DNA from: Lineus longissimus
Taxonomy: Eukaryota > Nemertea > Pilidiophora > Heteronemertea > Lineidae
Assembly (NCBI RefSeq): GCF_910592395.1
Contig: NC_088323.1
Location: forward strand, 3,658,001-3,722,000
Direction of reading: 5' to 3'
Length of the DNA: 64,000 nt
This document shows positions 1 through 12,100 of this stretch, piece by piece; position 1 is the stretch's first letter, and each line of letters begins with the position of its first letter. Below the pieces are notes generated by a model. That model had not been told where the DNA came from. It was given only the letters and a program-made list of their open reading frames with translations, and searched no databases. The translations under genes were made by a program, and so were the position numbers.

Positions 1-506
1 GATGTACAGAAGGGTCTTCAGTAAATTCGAATCCGGTGAGATTGAACGGTCTAAATGTTATTTGACTTGTTTCATGTGTAATTTGACCATTCTGATTTTC
101 GTGAGGAAGATACTGCTCCCATCTTCGAGAGGACCTTTGTACAACTAGGAATAATTCGACTTAGTTTCCATTTAACTGCACTGCATGCCCGCATGTAGAT
201 ACTGTCAACGTGTTGGACTTGTTACGCTAGTTGCAGTGGGACTGTTTCTTCCATTGGCGATTCTCTGCCGATCAACCTCGAAGAACCGTGTTCAGGATTC
301 AGGCTGATGCTACCTATCATTCTATCAAGCTTTAGCATTTAAAAGAAAACCAGTTGCACGTATAGAACAAATCAAAGCATGTATATCCCAACGTGTTTCA
401 TTCACACACTGACGACATCAATTTGAAAGCCTTAACATTGCACGTATATACAATTAATTTAATTCGTTTCAGGCATTTTCATATTTTTATAACCGTTTTG
501 TTCCAG

Positions 507-642
507 AAAAGCTGCACGCGCTACCCTCGTTCTTATTCCGTTACTAGGCATCACCTACGTCCTGTTTATAGCGCCACCTAGCCCAGATCCCACCGTCAAA
601 TATGCGTTCAGGTTTATTACAGCGATTCTCACGTCGACCCAG
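507..642 (+). CDS. GPCR exon: TM6 and start of TM7
   Basis: The acceptor is ttccag ending at 506 and the donor is gtaatt at 643. The first base (507) completes a codon from an exon outside the window; reading then runs KAARATLVLIPLLG to TSTQ. This frame is class B TM6, the third extracellular loop and the first part of TM7. Confidence 0.8.
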
Positions 643-1702
643 GTAATTTCACCTTATTCACGATCAATTTAATTTATTCCAAAAGACCGAATGTGTTTTG
701 GTATGCAACTCATTGCAATCGGTTGGGCGGCCTTGTAACTCCATCTCCTGCCAAAATAGGATAAAGCAAGCTCCACAGCTCCACGGGAGTAAATTATTCG
801 AGCGGGACGTGATATGAAAATCCGAACTCCTTGGTATCGCTGATTTGTATATATTTCTTTATGAATCACAGCACAATTTTACATCTTTGTAAAAAAACTC
901 ATAATTTTTCAACAGGGTCTCTGGCTCTCCATTTTCTACTGCTTTTTGAACGGGGAGGTGCGCCAAGCTGTCAGAAGGAGATTCTCCGAGTGGCACGACA
1001 CAAGATCTCTCACGACTCGCTTCACACGGGCGGGGTCGCTGGCTGGATCCCCTAACCGCAACAGCCTAAGTGTTAGGTATGTCTTTCGTGCATATGAGCT
1101 TCAATGCTTGATCCTCATCGGCCATTCGACGAGCGTCGACGGTTCGTGCGCATCGAGTACGAATTCTCTGCCGTAACTCAAGAACTCCATGTAAATGGTA
1201 CAGCCCACTTTGTTGCCGTCACATATTTAAGTTCCTGGTAATGCCATGTTCAAGTTACTTCTTTGACTCAAGGTGACTCTTATCACCGAAAAAATCCATT
1301 CACTTTTGGTTTGTTGCCATTGCATACATCGGTCAGCGAGGTTTGGACTGAAATTGATAAGAAAATCGAATTTCTGAGAGTCTAAGAGCAGATGACAGTA
1401 CATCAGTTCACACCGTCCTCTTACAAAAGGTGTGAAAGATACATAGGGACGCTTTCGTAAAATCATATCTTGATAACAATACAAGCATATTAAGCAACAT
1501 CGTATTCTTATTCTTCAGGCGCAGCAATCAGAACATTCCGCTGGCAAACGGTGCTAGCATCACTGCGGCCCTCCAGAGAGTGGGCGACAAACGGGACAAA
1601 AACTACAATGAAAGTGACAATGACTCTTTAGACGGTAACTCGTCCGCATCGAAGAAAGGGAAGGCTTCGGACACTCCCTTAATGGAAGAAAATTACGTAT
1701 GA
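507..1702 (+). CDS. 3' end of a class B GPCR (CRF/DH44 receptor-like), three exons, 5' part outside window
   Basis: Joined exons 507-642, 916-1076 and 1519-1702 give the last 159 complete codons of a secretin-family (class B) peptide-hormone receptor. Such receptors sit in the plasma membrane and signal through G proteins, often Gs and cAMP. The first exon reads KAARATLVLIPLLGITYVLF (TM6). The next covers TM7 with the class B hallmark FYCFLNGEVR, followed by the basic cytoplasmic helix (RRRFSEWHD). The tail RSLTTRFTRAGS..SPNR.S aligns best, from memory, with the CRF receptor C-terminus, so a CRF/DH44-type ligand is inferred. Calcitonin-receptor relatives are the main alternative. Introns have GT..AG ends and phases agree (exon 1 ends at a codon boundary; exon 2 ends after two bases of an Arg codon). 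The tail ends ENYV and lacks the S/T-x-V end of vertebrate CRF receptors. The N-terminal domain and TM1-5 are upstream of base 1. Confidence 0.8.
916..1076 (+). CDS. GPCR exon: end of TM7, helix 8, proximal tail
   Basis: The acceptor is aacag ending at 915 and the donor is gtatgt at 1077. It encodes GLWLSIFYCFLNGEVRQAVR and a basic Ser/Thr-rich tail, and leaves two bases (ag) of an Arg codon. The FYCFLNGEVR string is diagnostic for the family. Confidence 0.85.
1519..1702 (+). CDS. GPCR last coding exon: cytoplasmic tail and stop
   Basis: The acceptor is ttcttcag ending at 1518. One base completes Arg, then 60 residues of acidic, Ser/Lys-rich tail end in MEENYV and tga at 1700-1702. This exon is supported by frame continuity rather than family similarity. 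The Ser-rich stretch is a plausible phosphorylation and arrestin region. Confidence 0.7.
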
Positions 1703-1831
1703 AAACGGATGGTGTATTCGGTTTCCAACTTAAAAGACGAAGTCAGCATGCTGAAAAGGCTGTATGAGACACTCACTATTACAGGACTGATGAAAACTTT
1801 GCGTCGGGGGCAGCTGTAGGGAAGGATGAAC

Positions 1832-1903
1832 TGTTCCGTAGGGGCAGCTGGTGTTGAAATGCTCAAGTGTTCCGTAGGGACAGCTGCCGTTGAAAAGCTG
1901 AAA
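1832..1903 (+). repeat. Two-copy short tandem repeat in GPCR 3' flank
   Basis: Two imperfect copies of a roughly 36-bp unit starting tgttccgtaggg, then (g/a)cagctg and a gttgaaa(t/a)gct motif, lie 130 bp after the receptor stop, with a partial third copy upstream (gtcgggggcagctgtagg). Confidence 0.5.
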
Positions 1904-4494
1904 GATGGAGAGGAAAATGAGACCACTGCGTTTTGTCCAGCGTCTCAAAAGGGGACCAGAAAGTTTTATCATAAAGAATATTGTGTAAAATCTAGGTTGG
2001 GAATCAGGCATAACAACATATAATGGCTGCGTCTGCCTTATAAGTTTACGAATAGTTTATTGGGCAACCATATGAGTTATCTGTCGCCAAGATAAACATG
2101 TGCGCGTATTTGGGTTGAATGTTACAGAGGGCTGCCAGCAAAGACACGTAATTGCTATGTTGCAATGCCCCTGGTTCCAGTTACTGTGCGTCACGCTATC
2201 TCAATTTGAGATAGACCGAACACTTCTGACGATGAGGTGAATGTTTTTTTTTGTACATAAGCGGTCACTGATTTGGTCACTAGGTTTCGTCGCGCCTTTC
2301 TTGGCTGTTGACAACACTTTGGACGAACTGGAGCCACGTTTTAGAGATTTTGCCCAACTATGTTGTGATAACCCCCAACCCACTCCTGACGAACTCTTTA
2401 GGCATTTTGTATTGGGTGTTTCCAATATGATCATGTCGTGTATCATATCAAAGTGTATATTTTCGTAGTCTGTATATAACCTAATGTTTTAGCCATAATA
2501 TGATTAGATCACAAGTGGTGAAGTGAACTTCGAATCCTCTGAGCACGCTATGATTGTTTTCCTTTTAATTTTGTTTGCGAGCGGATGGTGTCGTCACCTC
2601 ATGTCATCATTCATATTATTCGGTCAATTACGGAACATTACCAACGGGCTGATCAGCATGTGCCTGTACGTAAAAGAAGGCGTGCACGGGACTTTTTTCA
2701 GATATGTAACGGTAGACATTTGCCACTTGCCAAGCCTTCGAAGAATCAAATGTCTGAGGCACTGCTGCTAGACTCTCAAGGGATATAATAGCCGAAATCC
2801 GTGAGTTTGAGCTGTTTTTTTTGTTACATTCTATATAAGTAAGTCTGTGTTTCGTTATCCAAATCGTTTTATTGGTGACGATGTTTTTCATCGGTTCGTT
2901 ACCATTATCGTCATCATATCGACATCATCATCAACACCATTATCATAGAGAGCACCCTTAACCATGTTAACTATCCTTGCTGTCAGTTTCATATGTTCCC
3001 TCTGCATTGATTATCACTGTTGATAAAGGTATTGGTTTACCTTTGAGAGGAAATAACGACAAACTAGAAGCAGACAAGAGACTAGTTCAGCCGAAGTGTC
3101 AAGGCATAGCTTATTCTCGTACTCTAGAATAGGAGGGCCTGGTCTTATTGTGCTGAAAGAAAAACCGATACATTTATCCACTGAGCTCATCACATTGATC
3201 TTTTCGACGAGAAAACGGTGGTTATGGATATGATTTTGAAGAAACAGAAGTCATATGCAGAAGTAGCGTCATATGTAGCCGGAAATATGAATCATATATT
3301 TTAGCTCCATGTCTTTTTTTGTCATTCTGAATCGATTGTAACGCTTTGAAATCGCGACCACTTTGAGCGCCAACTAATTTGATGATCGCAGTCGCCCTTT
3401 TAGCTATTCTGTCATCATCATAGGCGTCTTCATTTTCATCAACATGTCATCATCATCATCCACATCGTCATCGTCACATTGAAAGTTTTGAAAGTTATTG
3501 TGTAAGAAAAAGACAACGAAAATATGCCATCATGTCTACATGAATGCCAATGTATTGTGTGGGGAATAGGTTTGGCAATCGATCAACAATTACTGCAGCA
3601 GCCTTACTTTTTCTGAAGGAAGACTTGGCACTTGGCGGATTACTGTTCGGGAAATACAAAGTCACAAAATTAAGGCGAGCTTTGCCAGTATTATTCAAGA
3701 TATTCACTGGGAAGATTCATTTGATACATTCAGAAAATAATTTTCATCCAATTGACGTAGTTATGCGTGACTTCTTGTCTGTGAGACTATAAGGACGACG
3801 TATAAATACGTTGGCGGGCAATCTGTGTTCTTCTGACACATGCTGTACAGACCATCACTTTTGTAATTCCACTCAATGTATAGGAAGATACCATTTTGTA
3901 TAGATATGTAATGCTACTACATTTATTTGATGTTAAGAACTCCGTGTATATGTTTCCATATGCGTGTTAACCTATCACATACACATTGTAATAATTAAGA
4001 TAATTATGCACTTAACCTGCTTACTTTTACTTTTTTCAATTCAAATCCAAACATAACAAATAATCCATGGTAATTGCAGCTCGTGAATGGACATCCATAC
4101 TTTATAATATTGACCCTATCAACATGTTAAGTATGGAAGTCCATCATTTTCTCTATACGTATAACAAGCCTGCTATCGACCGCTTTGGTCTTTGTAGGGA
4201 AGGGTTAATCTCTGAAACATCCTTACACTCCCTTGTCTATGTAAACAGAACCTACTCCGATTTTGGCACTTTATTTATCTCCGGACAAAGGTTGTTGTCT
4301 TGTTCACCATTTCGCGGTTACAATGAAAATAGGGATTTGCTGTCGCTTCACCTTCCCGCTGGCAATGATAACAATATCTCTCGGAGAATTTTATCCATCG
4401 GAGAACTTTACGTTTTCTTCGAAGATATGATGCAGGGTGCTTCAAAATGATAAAAGTTTAGAATCTTTCTTTCAGTCAATCTACATGTATGTGT

Positions 4495-4815
4495 TGGTGA
4501 GAACAGCCCAGCATCCTGGCTATACGTCGATGTTCTGTTTCATGTAAAGATGTCTCTATTGTCGATCTATCGGGCATTTATATTCATCAGTCGATGGTGG
4601 TCAGAACGGCCCAGCATCCCAGCAATACGTCGCTGTTATGTTTCGCGTAAAGATGTCTCCTTAGTCGATCTATTGGGCAATGATGTGAAATTGACCATTA
4701 GTGTTAGTTTATAGTCATCGGTCTATTATATGGTGGTCAGAACGGCCCAGCATCCCAAGAATACGTCAATGTTCTGTTTCATGTAAAGATGTCTCTGTAA
4801 TCGATCTATCGGGTA
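4495..4815 (+). repeat. Three-copy tandem repeat, ~83-bp core
   Basis: Cores at about 4495-4577, 4595-4678 and 4732-4815 share agaac(a/g)gcccagcatcc, then atacgtc, tgtt(c/a)tgttt, gtaaagatgtctc and tcgatctat(c/t)ggg. The copies are separated by unequal spacers of about 18 and 53 bp. No coding signal was seen. Confidence 0.7.
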
Positions 4816-5978
4816 TTAATGTAATGCTGACAATGTAACGAGCCTATAGCCAATCTGGGGAGGAGTTATCAATGATCCTGACCGCACTCTCTCTCTCGCC
4901 CCCGAGACTGGCGCAACAAGGCTAGTCGAGAAATATACGATTGCTTAAACTGGAGCCTTCAAGATTAAGCCTCAGACAAAGCGAGACCACATCATGAATA
5001 AAGGCATTAACATTAATCCATTAATCATTACGCAAGTAACCCATGCTGGGATCATCATGCTGAGCATTAGGATAAGAAGGGCTTAAGACACCAGATTCCT
5101 TAATAACCTCGTCTCCAGGAGGTTGAAAACCCTTCTAAACAACAAGTCAACATAAGGTGTTCATATTACTTTCCTGAATTCTCCTGGTGCGCGGGTTCAC
5201 AGCTGACTGTAAACTATCTTCAGAGTTTATAGTACCAACTTAAGTTTGCCGTAAAACTCTTATCTATTTGACAGAAGCGATGCCCGTAATGTGTAGGTAA
5301 ATCTCGCACCCTTGGTGATTCCACGTTACCTGTTGCGTCGAAGAGAGTCGCACTATGCTTGGATCTGTGTTCAGATGGAACTAAACCGCAGTTAAAGAGG
5401 GTTGTTGGCGTTCGCACAGAATCGAAATCTCATTCCATGCCGATTTTAAGTTGCATCCACAAGGAGGCATTAGCTTGAATAGTTCTAGGGCAGTTTAGGC
5501 CCTGTACCTCAAGTAGTCTAGGAACCAAGAGGATTATCTCCGACATGGTAGAGTGATCTCAAGTGACATACGTCTGAGATAGAGTGGTCGGTTGTTTGGG
5601 AAGCCACGTTTTGTTTTAGTGATGCAGCAGTCAGCTGATTGAACTGCAGAGTTGGCTGGACGGTTTGATTCGTTGCGAAGTGTAGCTTAGATTGAGTCCG
5701 TAGGAGAAGGATCATATCGTTACTGGAATTAAACGTCGGAATTGTAGCCTAGACGTCAATATTCCTTCAATATTGGATTCGATCCAGACCGAATTGATAC
5801 TCTGACTTCGTGCGTGAGCGTCTTTCGCATCATTTGTTTGAGTAAAAACATTTGAGCTGTACAGTTCAGGAGGATCGGGTACCACAGAGATTGAGAGAAA
5901 AAGGTTGTGTTTTTCTAATTTTATTCCAATTAGAGTAGGCTCTCATTCCATGTTGATTGCGGGTTCGAATTTTGCAAG

Positions 5979-6145
5979 ATGACGACTGCTGCAGAGTGGA
6001 TAAGTGTTGTTGGATGTGTATCGCTGCTGCTGCATGTTGTTATTGGTTTCAATGTGGATACCCGGACGGCGGTGGTGCATTCTGGCGAAAGACGGAGTAT
6101 GTTTGGATTCTCAGTGGCGCAGCACAGGGACCAGAGCATGAAATG
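5979..6145 (+). CDS. Integrin alpha exon 1: signal peptide and mature N-terminus
   Basis: It starts at an ATG with A at -3 (caagATGa). Residues 1-23 form a hydrophobic signal peptide (core VVGCVSLLLHVVIG); the mature chain starts FNVD, as in most alpha subunits, and continues to MFGFSVAQHR. It ends after two bases of a Trp codon at donor gtaagt. Exon 2 begins with the single base needed, giving KWVLVGAPEA. An overlapping longer ORF in another frame (5957-6223) is not the gene. Confidence 0.88.
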
Positions 6146-9100
6146 GTAAGTGGTCGTTGGTTCGACTCTTTCATTCTAGTTGGAGTCAGTTACTTAATCA
6201 ACTTCAGGACCAAATGTAAATAGTGTGAAAAGATGCTTTGCAGCAAATACTTGCAATACTTGTATAGAGTCATTGCAAGAATTTATGAAGACCTTGTTTA
6301 TTTTTGGTATTAGTTAAGTTGGCCTATTTTTGGCTAATGAATAAATGTAAATCCTCCAGTTTCCGCTAGTTGAAGAGACGAAGTGACCCACTTGCACTTG
6401 CAATTTCTATGTAGATTTTCACCTGCTCGTTGTGCACTTCTCCACGGCTCACACATGATGCCTTCCGTATCTCAATTGACAAGGCTTCTGACCTGTAGTT
6501 GACGACTTCACTTTGTTCCGTAAACATCTAGGCTATTATTTCACAGACCACATAAGACGAGAGATTCATTTTGCAGGATTTGTAAACTTGATCTGAAATC
6601 AGTGATAATGGTGTTGACATTCTTAAGTGGGATATGACACCATTGATGAATGATGGATGTCTCCCTGCGATCAACATCATAAGCTATGAAGAACTATTTT
6701 AACCGATGCTGTAATCGACGGTAAGGAGGGGGGAGAAGATTGCATAAAGGTTTAACTTTATCCACTTTATTCAATGATGGTTGCGTAGTCTTACCATTGG
6801 ACTAAGCTTTGATATTCGAACCTTGATACAAAACTCATGATTCATCATCCAACACCAGTGGGTTAATGATCAATTACATTCTAATCTGCCAATCAAATCA
6901 GCAGCAGATATCAACCTAAATATAGGATTAAGAAAATATACAAGTTGCCATTCCTAAAAATAAACTAGACTTACGGGCTCTTAGTATTACGTAAAGCAGG
7001 CGTTATCAACAGGATGCAAGTTCCAGATGGGATGTGTAAAGGCAATCTGTAATTTGCGAAACTGAAGATAACGAAATGAATCGCACGTGCAGGCAAGGAA
7101 TTAGAAGGGAGTTTTCGCCATTAAACTGAAACGCCCATTCCAGTGTTTGACATCATGATAACGGTGGACTAATTGGATGCGGTGCTTGAGTTGGCTTATC
7201 GCCAAAAATCCCGAGTAGGGTGTGGTCCGTTATATTCTTCTTTTCTGTTAACAAACAACTTGACCTGTATATGAGGGCTATCAAGCATCCTGAAAAAACA
7301 ACAGTTTGACAGTGCCGGGAAATACGCTCTTGAATAGTTAAATTTCTTTAAGTTTCCAGGAATCGGGCAAAAAGCACTCCACTAAAATAATAAATAATAA
7401 AGATAAAAGTCGAAAAAAAGTTTTATGTACCAAATTTTACTCAAAAAACTGGTCTGCTGTTGACTTCTTATTTACACCATTAATTAAGTTATGTTGACAT
7501 TATGGTTGTTAGGCATGTTGCCTCCCATGTAGGCCTGTGTATACATGATTATGCTATAAGGAATGTATATATTTGTAAACAAAAGGCGTTGTGTAGAGTA
7601 GTAAGTCGTTTCCGGCCGCCATCGACTTTCAAAAATATTGCGGAAGATGGGAACAGAGCGACCACTTAGCTCACTCGGCTGATGTGGGTGATAAAACACT
7701 CAAATGGCTAAAAATACACCTGAAGAGAAGGAGTCTTGTAAGATATCTTCATTTCAAAACTGTAAGGTAATATGGTACCAGTCTGAAAGGTATGTGGGAA
7801 TATCTTCACATTGCATAGTTTTACACCCAAATGATTCATGTATGGCGTATGCGAATCCTGGTTAGGTGCTATTTCATATCCTTGGGGTTAGCCCTGATCT
7901 ATTGATGGTCTGTTTGGAGAACATTGCGTAAGAGATTGGCACAGTTTTAATGCACAGGTTGATTTGTATAGCTTATGCTTAGATTACCAATCCACAGGTG
8001 AAGCAGCATTGATAAGCTAGCATGCCTACATTTAGCTCAATACTCAAGGTTATAAGGCCCTCGTCCACAAAATCAGTCAGTCATTCAACCGACCAATAAC
8101 CAAATCAATCGATCAAAACGCCAGCCAAACTGACAAAAGATTCTGGTATTTTGAGAGTTAACTGGGCAAAGCTCAAATGACAATATGAAGTGCACTTCAG
8201 TCCAACGAAAATATTTGAAAAATAAGGAATTCCATCAGTAAGATAGTTATGTAATCATTCCCTTGAAATTTATATTAGCTGTGGTTTCATGCACACAAGG
8301 AATCTCAGTGTAGCTTTCCGATTCAATTATTCAGTTAGCTATGTGGCATTGTGTAGCCTGCACGTTCAGCCTGTTGGCAGTTGGTTGAGCTATCGCCTTG
8401 GGAATTTGGAAGGATTTGTCCCGAGATTGCTTCGTTCCTCAAGCATCCATTGCCAAGTAGCTACATTTTATGCGACATAACATCATATCATGAATCGTTG
8501 AACCCAGCTCGTCGATCCACACAGCAGAGTGATTACTTTGCTGTTTAAATGCTGGTATGAACAGGCATGACAGTTCAATTCAATGACCCGATTGCTGTGA
8601 GCACAAGAGGTAGCTTTGCACGATGAAGGAAATTCTTCATCATTAACCCTCTGGTGAGACCATGGGTAACCAACCAATCCAGTGATCAGAATGTAGTTGG
8701 TTTCCCTCATTCAATATGCAAATCGTGAAATATTCATCCCGCAGCAAGATATCAATATCGTCTGCCGACGCAGCAATGTTGTTTTGAATCTAAGATATCG
8801 TCTGCTCGGCCTGATTTATCCTTCCTTTGTATTGATCTGGGTTAAATGGACCAGAACTTTGACAACCATGGTTTGAGTGGTATTGGAGACTAGCGTATAA
8901 GCATGCGTAAGCATGTTTGACAATAACTTCAATGACAAAGTGGTCGATTCGTGTGGGCTCCTAGCTCAGTTGGTGGATGGAAGAAGCTAGAACCAACTGT
9001 GTTGCTCGGTGACCTGACCTTCGTTCAGTTCCAGAAATACCGTGCGTTACATTTGGTTTCCGATGGAGTGCAGCCTGATACATTCCCGTGATCCATGCGA

Positions 9101-12100
9101 CCGAAGATGCCTTCACATGTTATCAAAACTTTGCATTTCTTTGACAGCCAGATCCTCTCCAGACATTGATCAGAACCAATCCAACGGCATGTCAGTATCG
9201 ATTGATTTGATTGGTTGAAGGGCAGTATGTCAGAATGATCGATGGTTTTTATTGGTTTATATCATTGTGCTACAAGAATGGCTGCCAACTTGTCAACAGT
9301 TGATGTGTCCGGTATTATGATGGATGGTCGGGATCACATTATTGTCGATTTGACATGTTTGAGGCGGACGTATCACACAAAAGACAATTTCCAAAGCGTT
9401 TTGCAACAATTGTTACCCAGGAACGGTGAGGTTAGAGCTCGACATTAAGGTTTGGATGACTGAAAATCCGTTCGACAGCCAAACTGATCTCGGGTTCAGT
9501 TGCTCCCATATTCAAATCCTAAACGAGGCAATTTGACAATCACATCAAAAAATCTCAATTACTTTCCAAGACAATGCACATACGAAATGAGATACTGGTA
9601 TCTACCAAGGAGGATACCGCGGTGACGTCATATCACGTGATCCCGACCCATATTAGTGATCGCTATGGCCAATCAGATTCAGTCTACTGACAGCACCAGC
9701 ACTGAACACATCTTCACGTCTCACTGTCTGGTGCGCTCCTGTACACAAAAACACCAATAGACATGAAATATTGCAATACCTAGTATGGATTCTTCCTGTG
9801 TCGAATAAAATTTACAGAGCAGATTAACTTCCACGAATAAAAAAGACGTTTGGCGTGGCCAAAGTGCGGAAATAATGGGAAATAATGTCTCCGCTAAAAT
9901 ACACTACGAAATACACTAGGCAATGCACTACGCGATACACGGTAGAGATGCAGTTGAGTTTGTTATTGTTTTGACTTAGAAGCCCGCCCATATCATAATA
10001 TATTCATGTATTCATGAAGTATGAACTCATTTCTGTCCCATACAACTCTAAGAACAGTCAATTTCTCCTTAAATCATCACCGAAACCGCGATATCCGCAG
10101 GAAGATTTCGTTCTAGTGTCCGAAAATGCATGATCTTACAGGGGCGCTAACTCGACAAATAGAGGGGATCTATGGGGATCTATGCGAGTTTTAGGTATTA
10201 CAGGTCTCGAACTTGTAAAATCTGTAAACATGCCTCCAAATCCCATTATGATAATGAAGAGATTGCCCCATAACTGGGAGACTGTTTTGAAACCATCGCT
10301 AATTTTGGAAGATCGGTGCCGGCTATTTGGTTTAAAAAACCCTATTTTTCCCCATCAAAACAGCACTTTTCATTATTCAAATGATAGCTTATTGTCTGAA
10401 GATTTATTTCATAGCAGAAAAGTACTAATAACTCTGATTTGATGCGAAAAATCTAACTTTTTTGATGACTTGATTTTCCCTTGGCCGTGGATCGAGTTTG
10501 TTTACAATATGCAGCGCCATCTTGGAAAAGCCGTGACGTCACCGCGGTATCCTCCTTGGGTATCTACATGCATCTTCGAGTTCAGAACACGATTTCTCGA
10601 GTGATATGACATTTCCAGTTGAGTGTTTTCGTCCGCTATCAAGAGGCGTATGATACCATTCGTAAATTCCGTTTTGAATGCTAATACTGCTTGCCAGTCT
10701 CATCGACATCTCGGTATACTTCAGTACCAAACAAGCTACCAGCAATACTGGTACCAGTTATATTCTCAAGTATGATGAGGAGGGTGATTTGTCATATACC
10801 ATTATTCCACTTTAAATCAGATATCTTTTCTACATCCTTGAAGCCTTTGAAGAATCGATTCCTTGGAGGAATGTATACAGACACGTTGTCATCTTTAACA
10901 ACCCATTTGCCAATTGAAACAAGCCTACTTATCTGGTGAGGGCAGAACTTTCTAAATCGTGGCATTGGTTTCGTCTCACCACAGATATTTAATCCAAGTT
11001 ACAATAACAGTAGAGTTTTTGTTGAGGGCAAGTTCTTTATCTGGCCGCGGTTCTCTGGTCACTGCATCCGAAATATCTGTTTCACCTCTTGCTTATTTAA
11101 GGCATTCTATCCGCCTTAAGCGAATAGACTGATGTCAGTTAGATCTGGTTTCTCATAGAAGGTCACTACTTTCACTTAGTCAGTTACCACATGTTAGCTT
11201 CACGTGCTTATCGAATTCGCACTGTGAGGATTGACTCTGACAATAACTGGAAGATGACATTTTCTATTGATTTCCATCAATTGCACTATATCGTGGTAAA
11301 CAGTTTAGCTTTTAAATTGTGCTTCTTAGGAAATAACATGGTTAACTCTGCATGAAATTGCTGTTCAGCAATACATGTGATAGCAATGACGGAGGGTTTG
11401 TTACTCGTTGTATAAACCAATGCATGAATTCCATTGCGTCTTTCTCTGTATTTGTAACGTATTGCTTTCTACACATACTCTTTTTCAATGGTGTTGTTTT
11501 GTCAGTTGCAAACCAAACTAAAGAGTAAACGTACAGCTTTCATTCTGATGGCTTTACTGAGAGAACCGTTGTCTTATCTTCTCCATTTCCATCAACAAGT
11601 GAGTTCTCCTGGTGCGAATTCTGTAGCTAGAAATAGCTCATTGTGAGACAAGTAGAGGTATGTTCGAGGTTATTTATAATGACCTAGTGTCTGATGAGTG
11701 GGTCAAAGGTAATCCAGTCGCTTCGGAAATCAAGTTTAAAACCAATGACGCCGCCAGCGCTTTTTCCGGTCGTTGCATCTGACAATGAGTTTTGTTGTTT
11801 GGGGGGAAGAAACGGCCGAAATCTATTGACTGCGCTATCTGAGGATACGGCTGTCGTTTACTGCAGTCTAGTCAAGTCATTGCGATGTTAAGGGTAATGT
11901 TTAGCCTTGAGTTCAGCGATATATCTCACGCAAAATACACGTCACACCTGTGGAGCATACACTAAATCAATGAATTCGTCTACCAATCACGTACTGTAGA
12001 GTAGGCCTCCGTGCAATTACATGTTTCTCTTCATCATTAGGCTGAGGCATACTACGGAGTCTTGTTCTTAGGTTTCCGGTTTGTTGTTAATAGCTTATCC

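Larger units (their letters stand above)
1703..5978. other. Intergenic between GPCR and integrin alpha gene
   Basis: No supported gene. It should include the GPCR 3'UTR; I found no AATAAA close to the stop (the first clear one I saw is at 4997-5002). It holds a short two-copy repeat at about 1832-1903, CAT/ATC-rich tracts near 2905-2945 and 3415-3475, a three-copy tandem repeat at 4495-4815, and presumably the integrin promoter and 5'UTR just before 5979. No TATA box was evident. Confidence 0.6.

Noticed and set aside
4067-4450. 127-codon ORF on the + strand
   Set aside because: No recognisable motif, no splice context, and ORFs of this size are expected by chance in 64 kb.
5957-6223. 88-codon ORF over integrin exon 1
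   Set aside because: It is in a different frame from the signal peptide and FNVD start; the real exon frame is the one joined to exon 2.
8950-9040. A-box-like tagctcagttgg suggesting a tRNA or SINE
   Set aside because: No B box at the right distance and no cloverleaf can be drawn.
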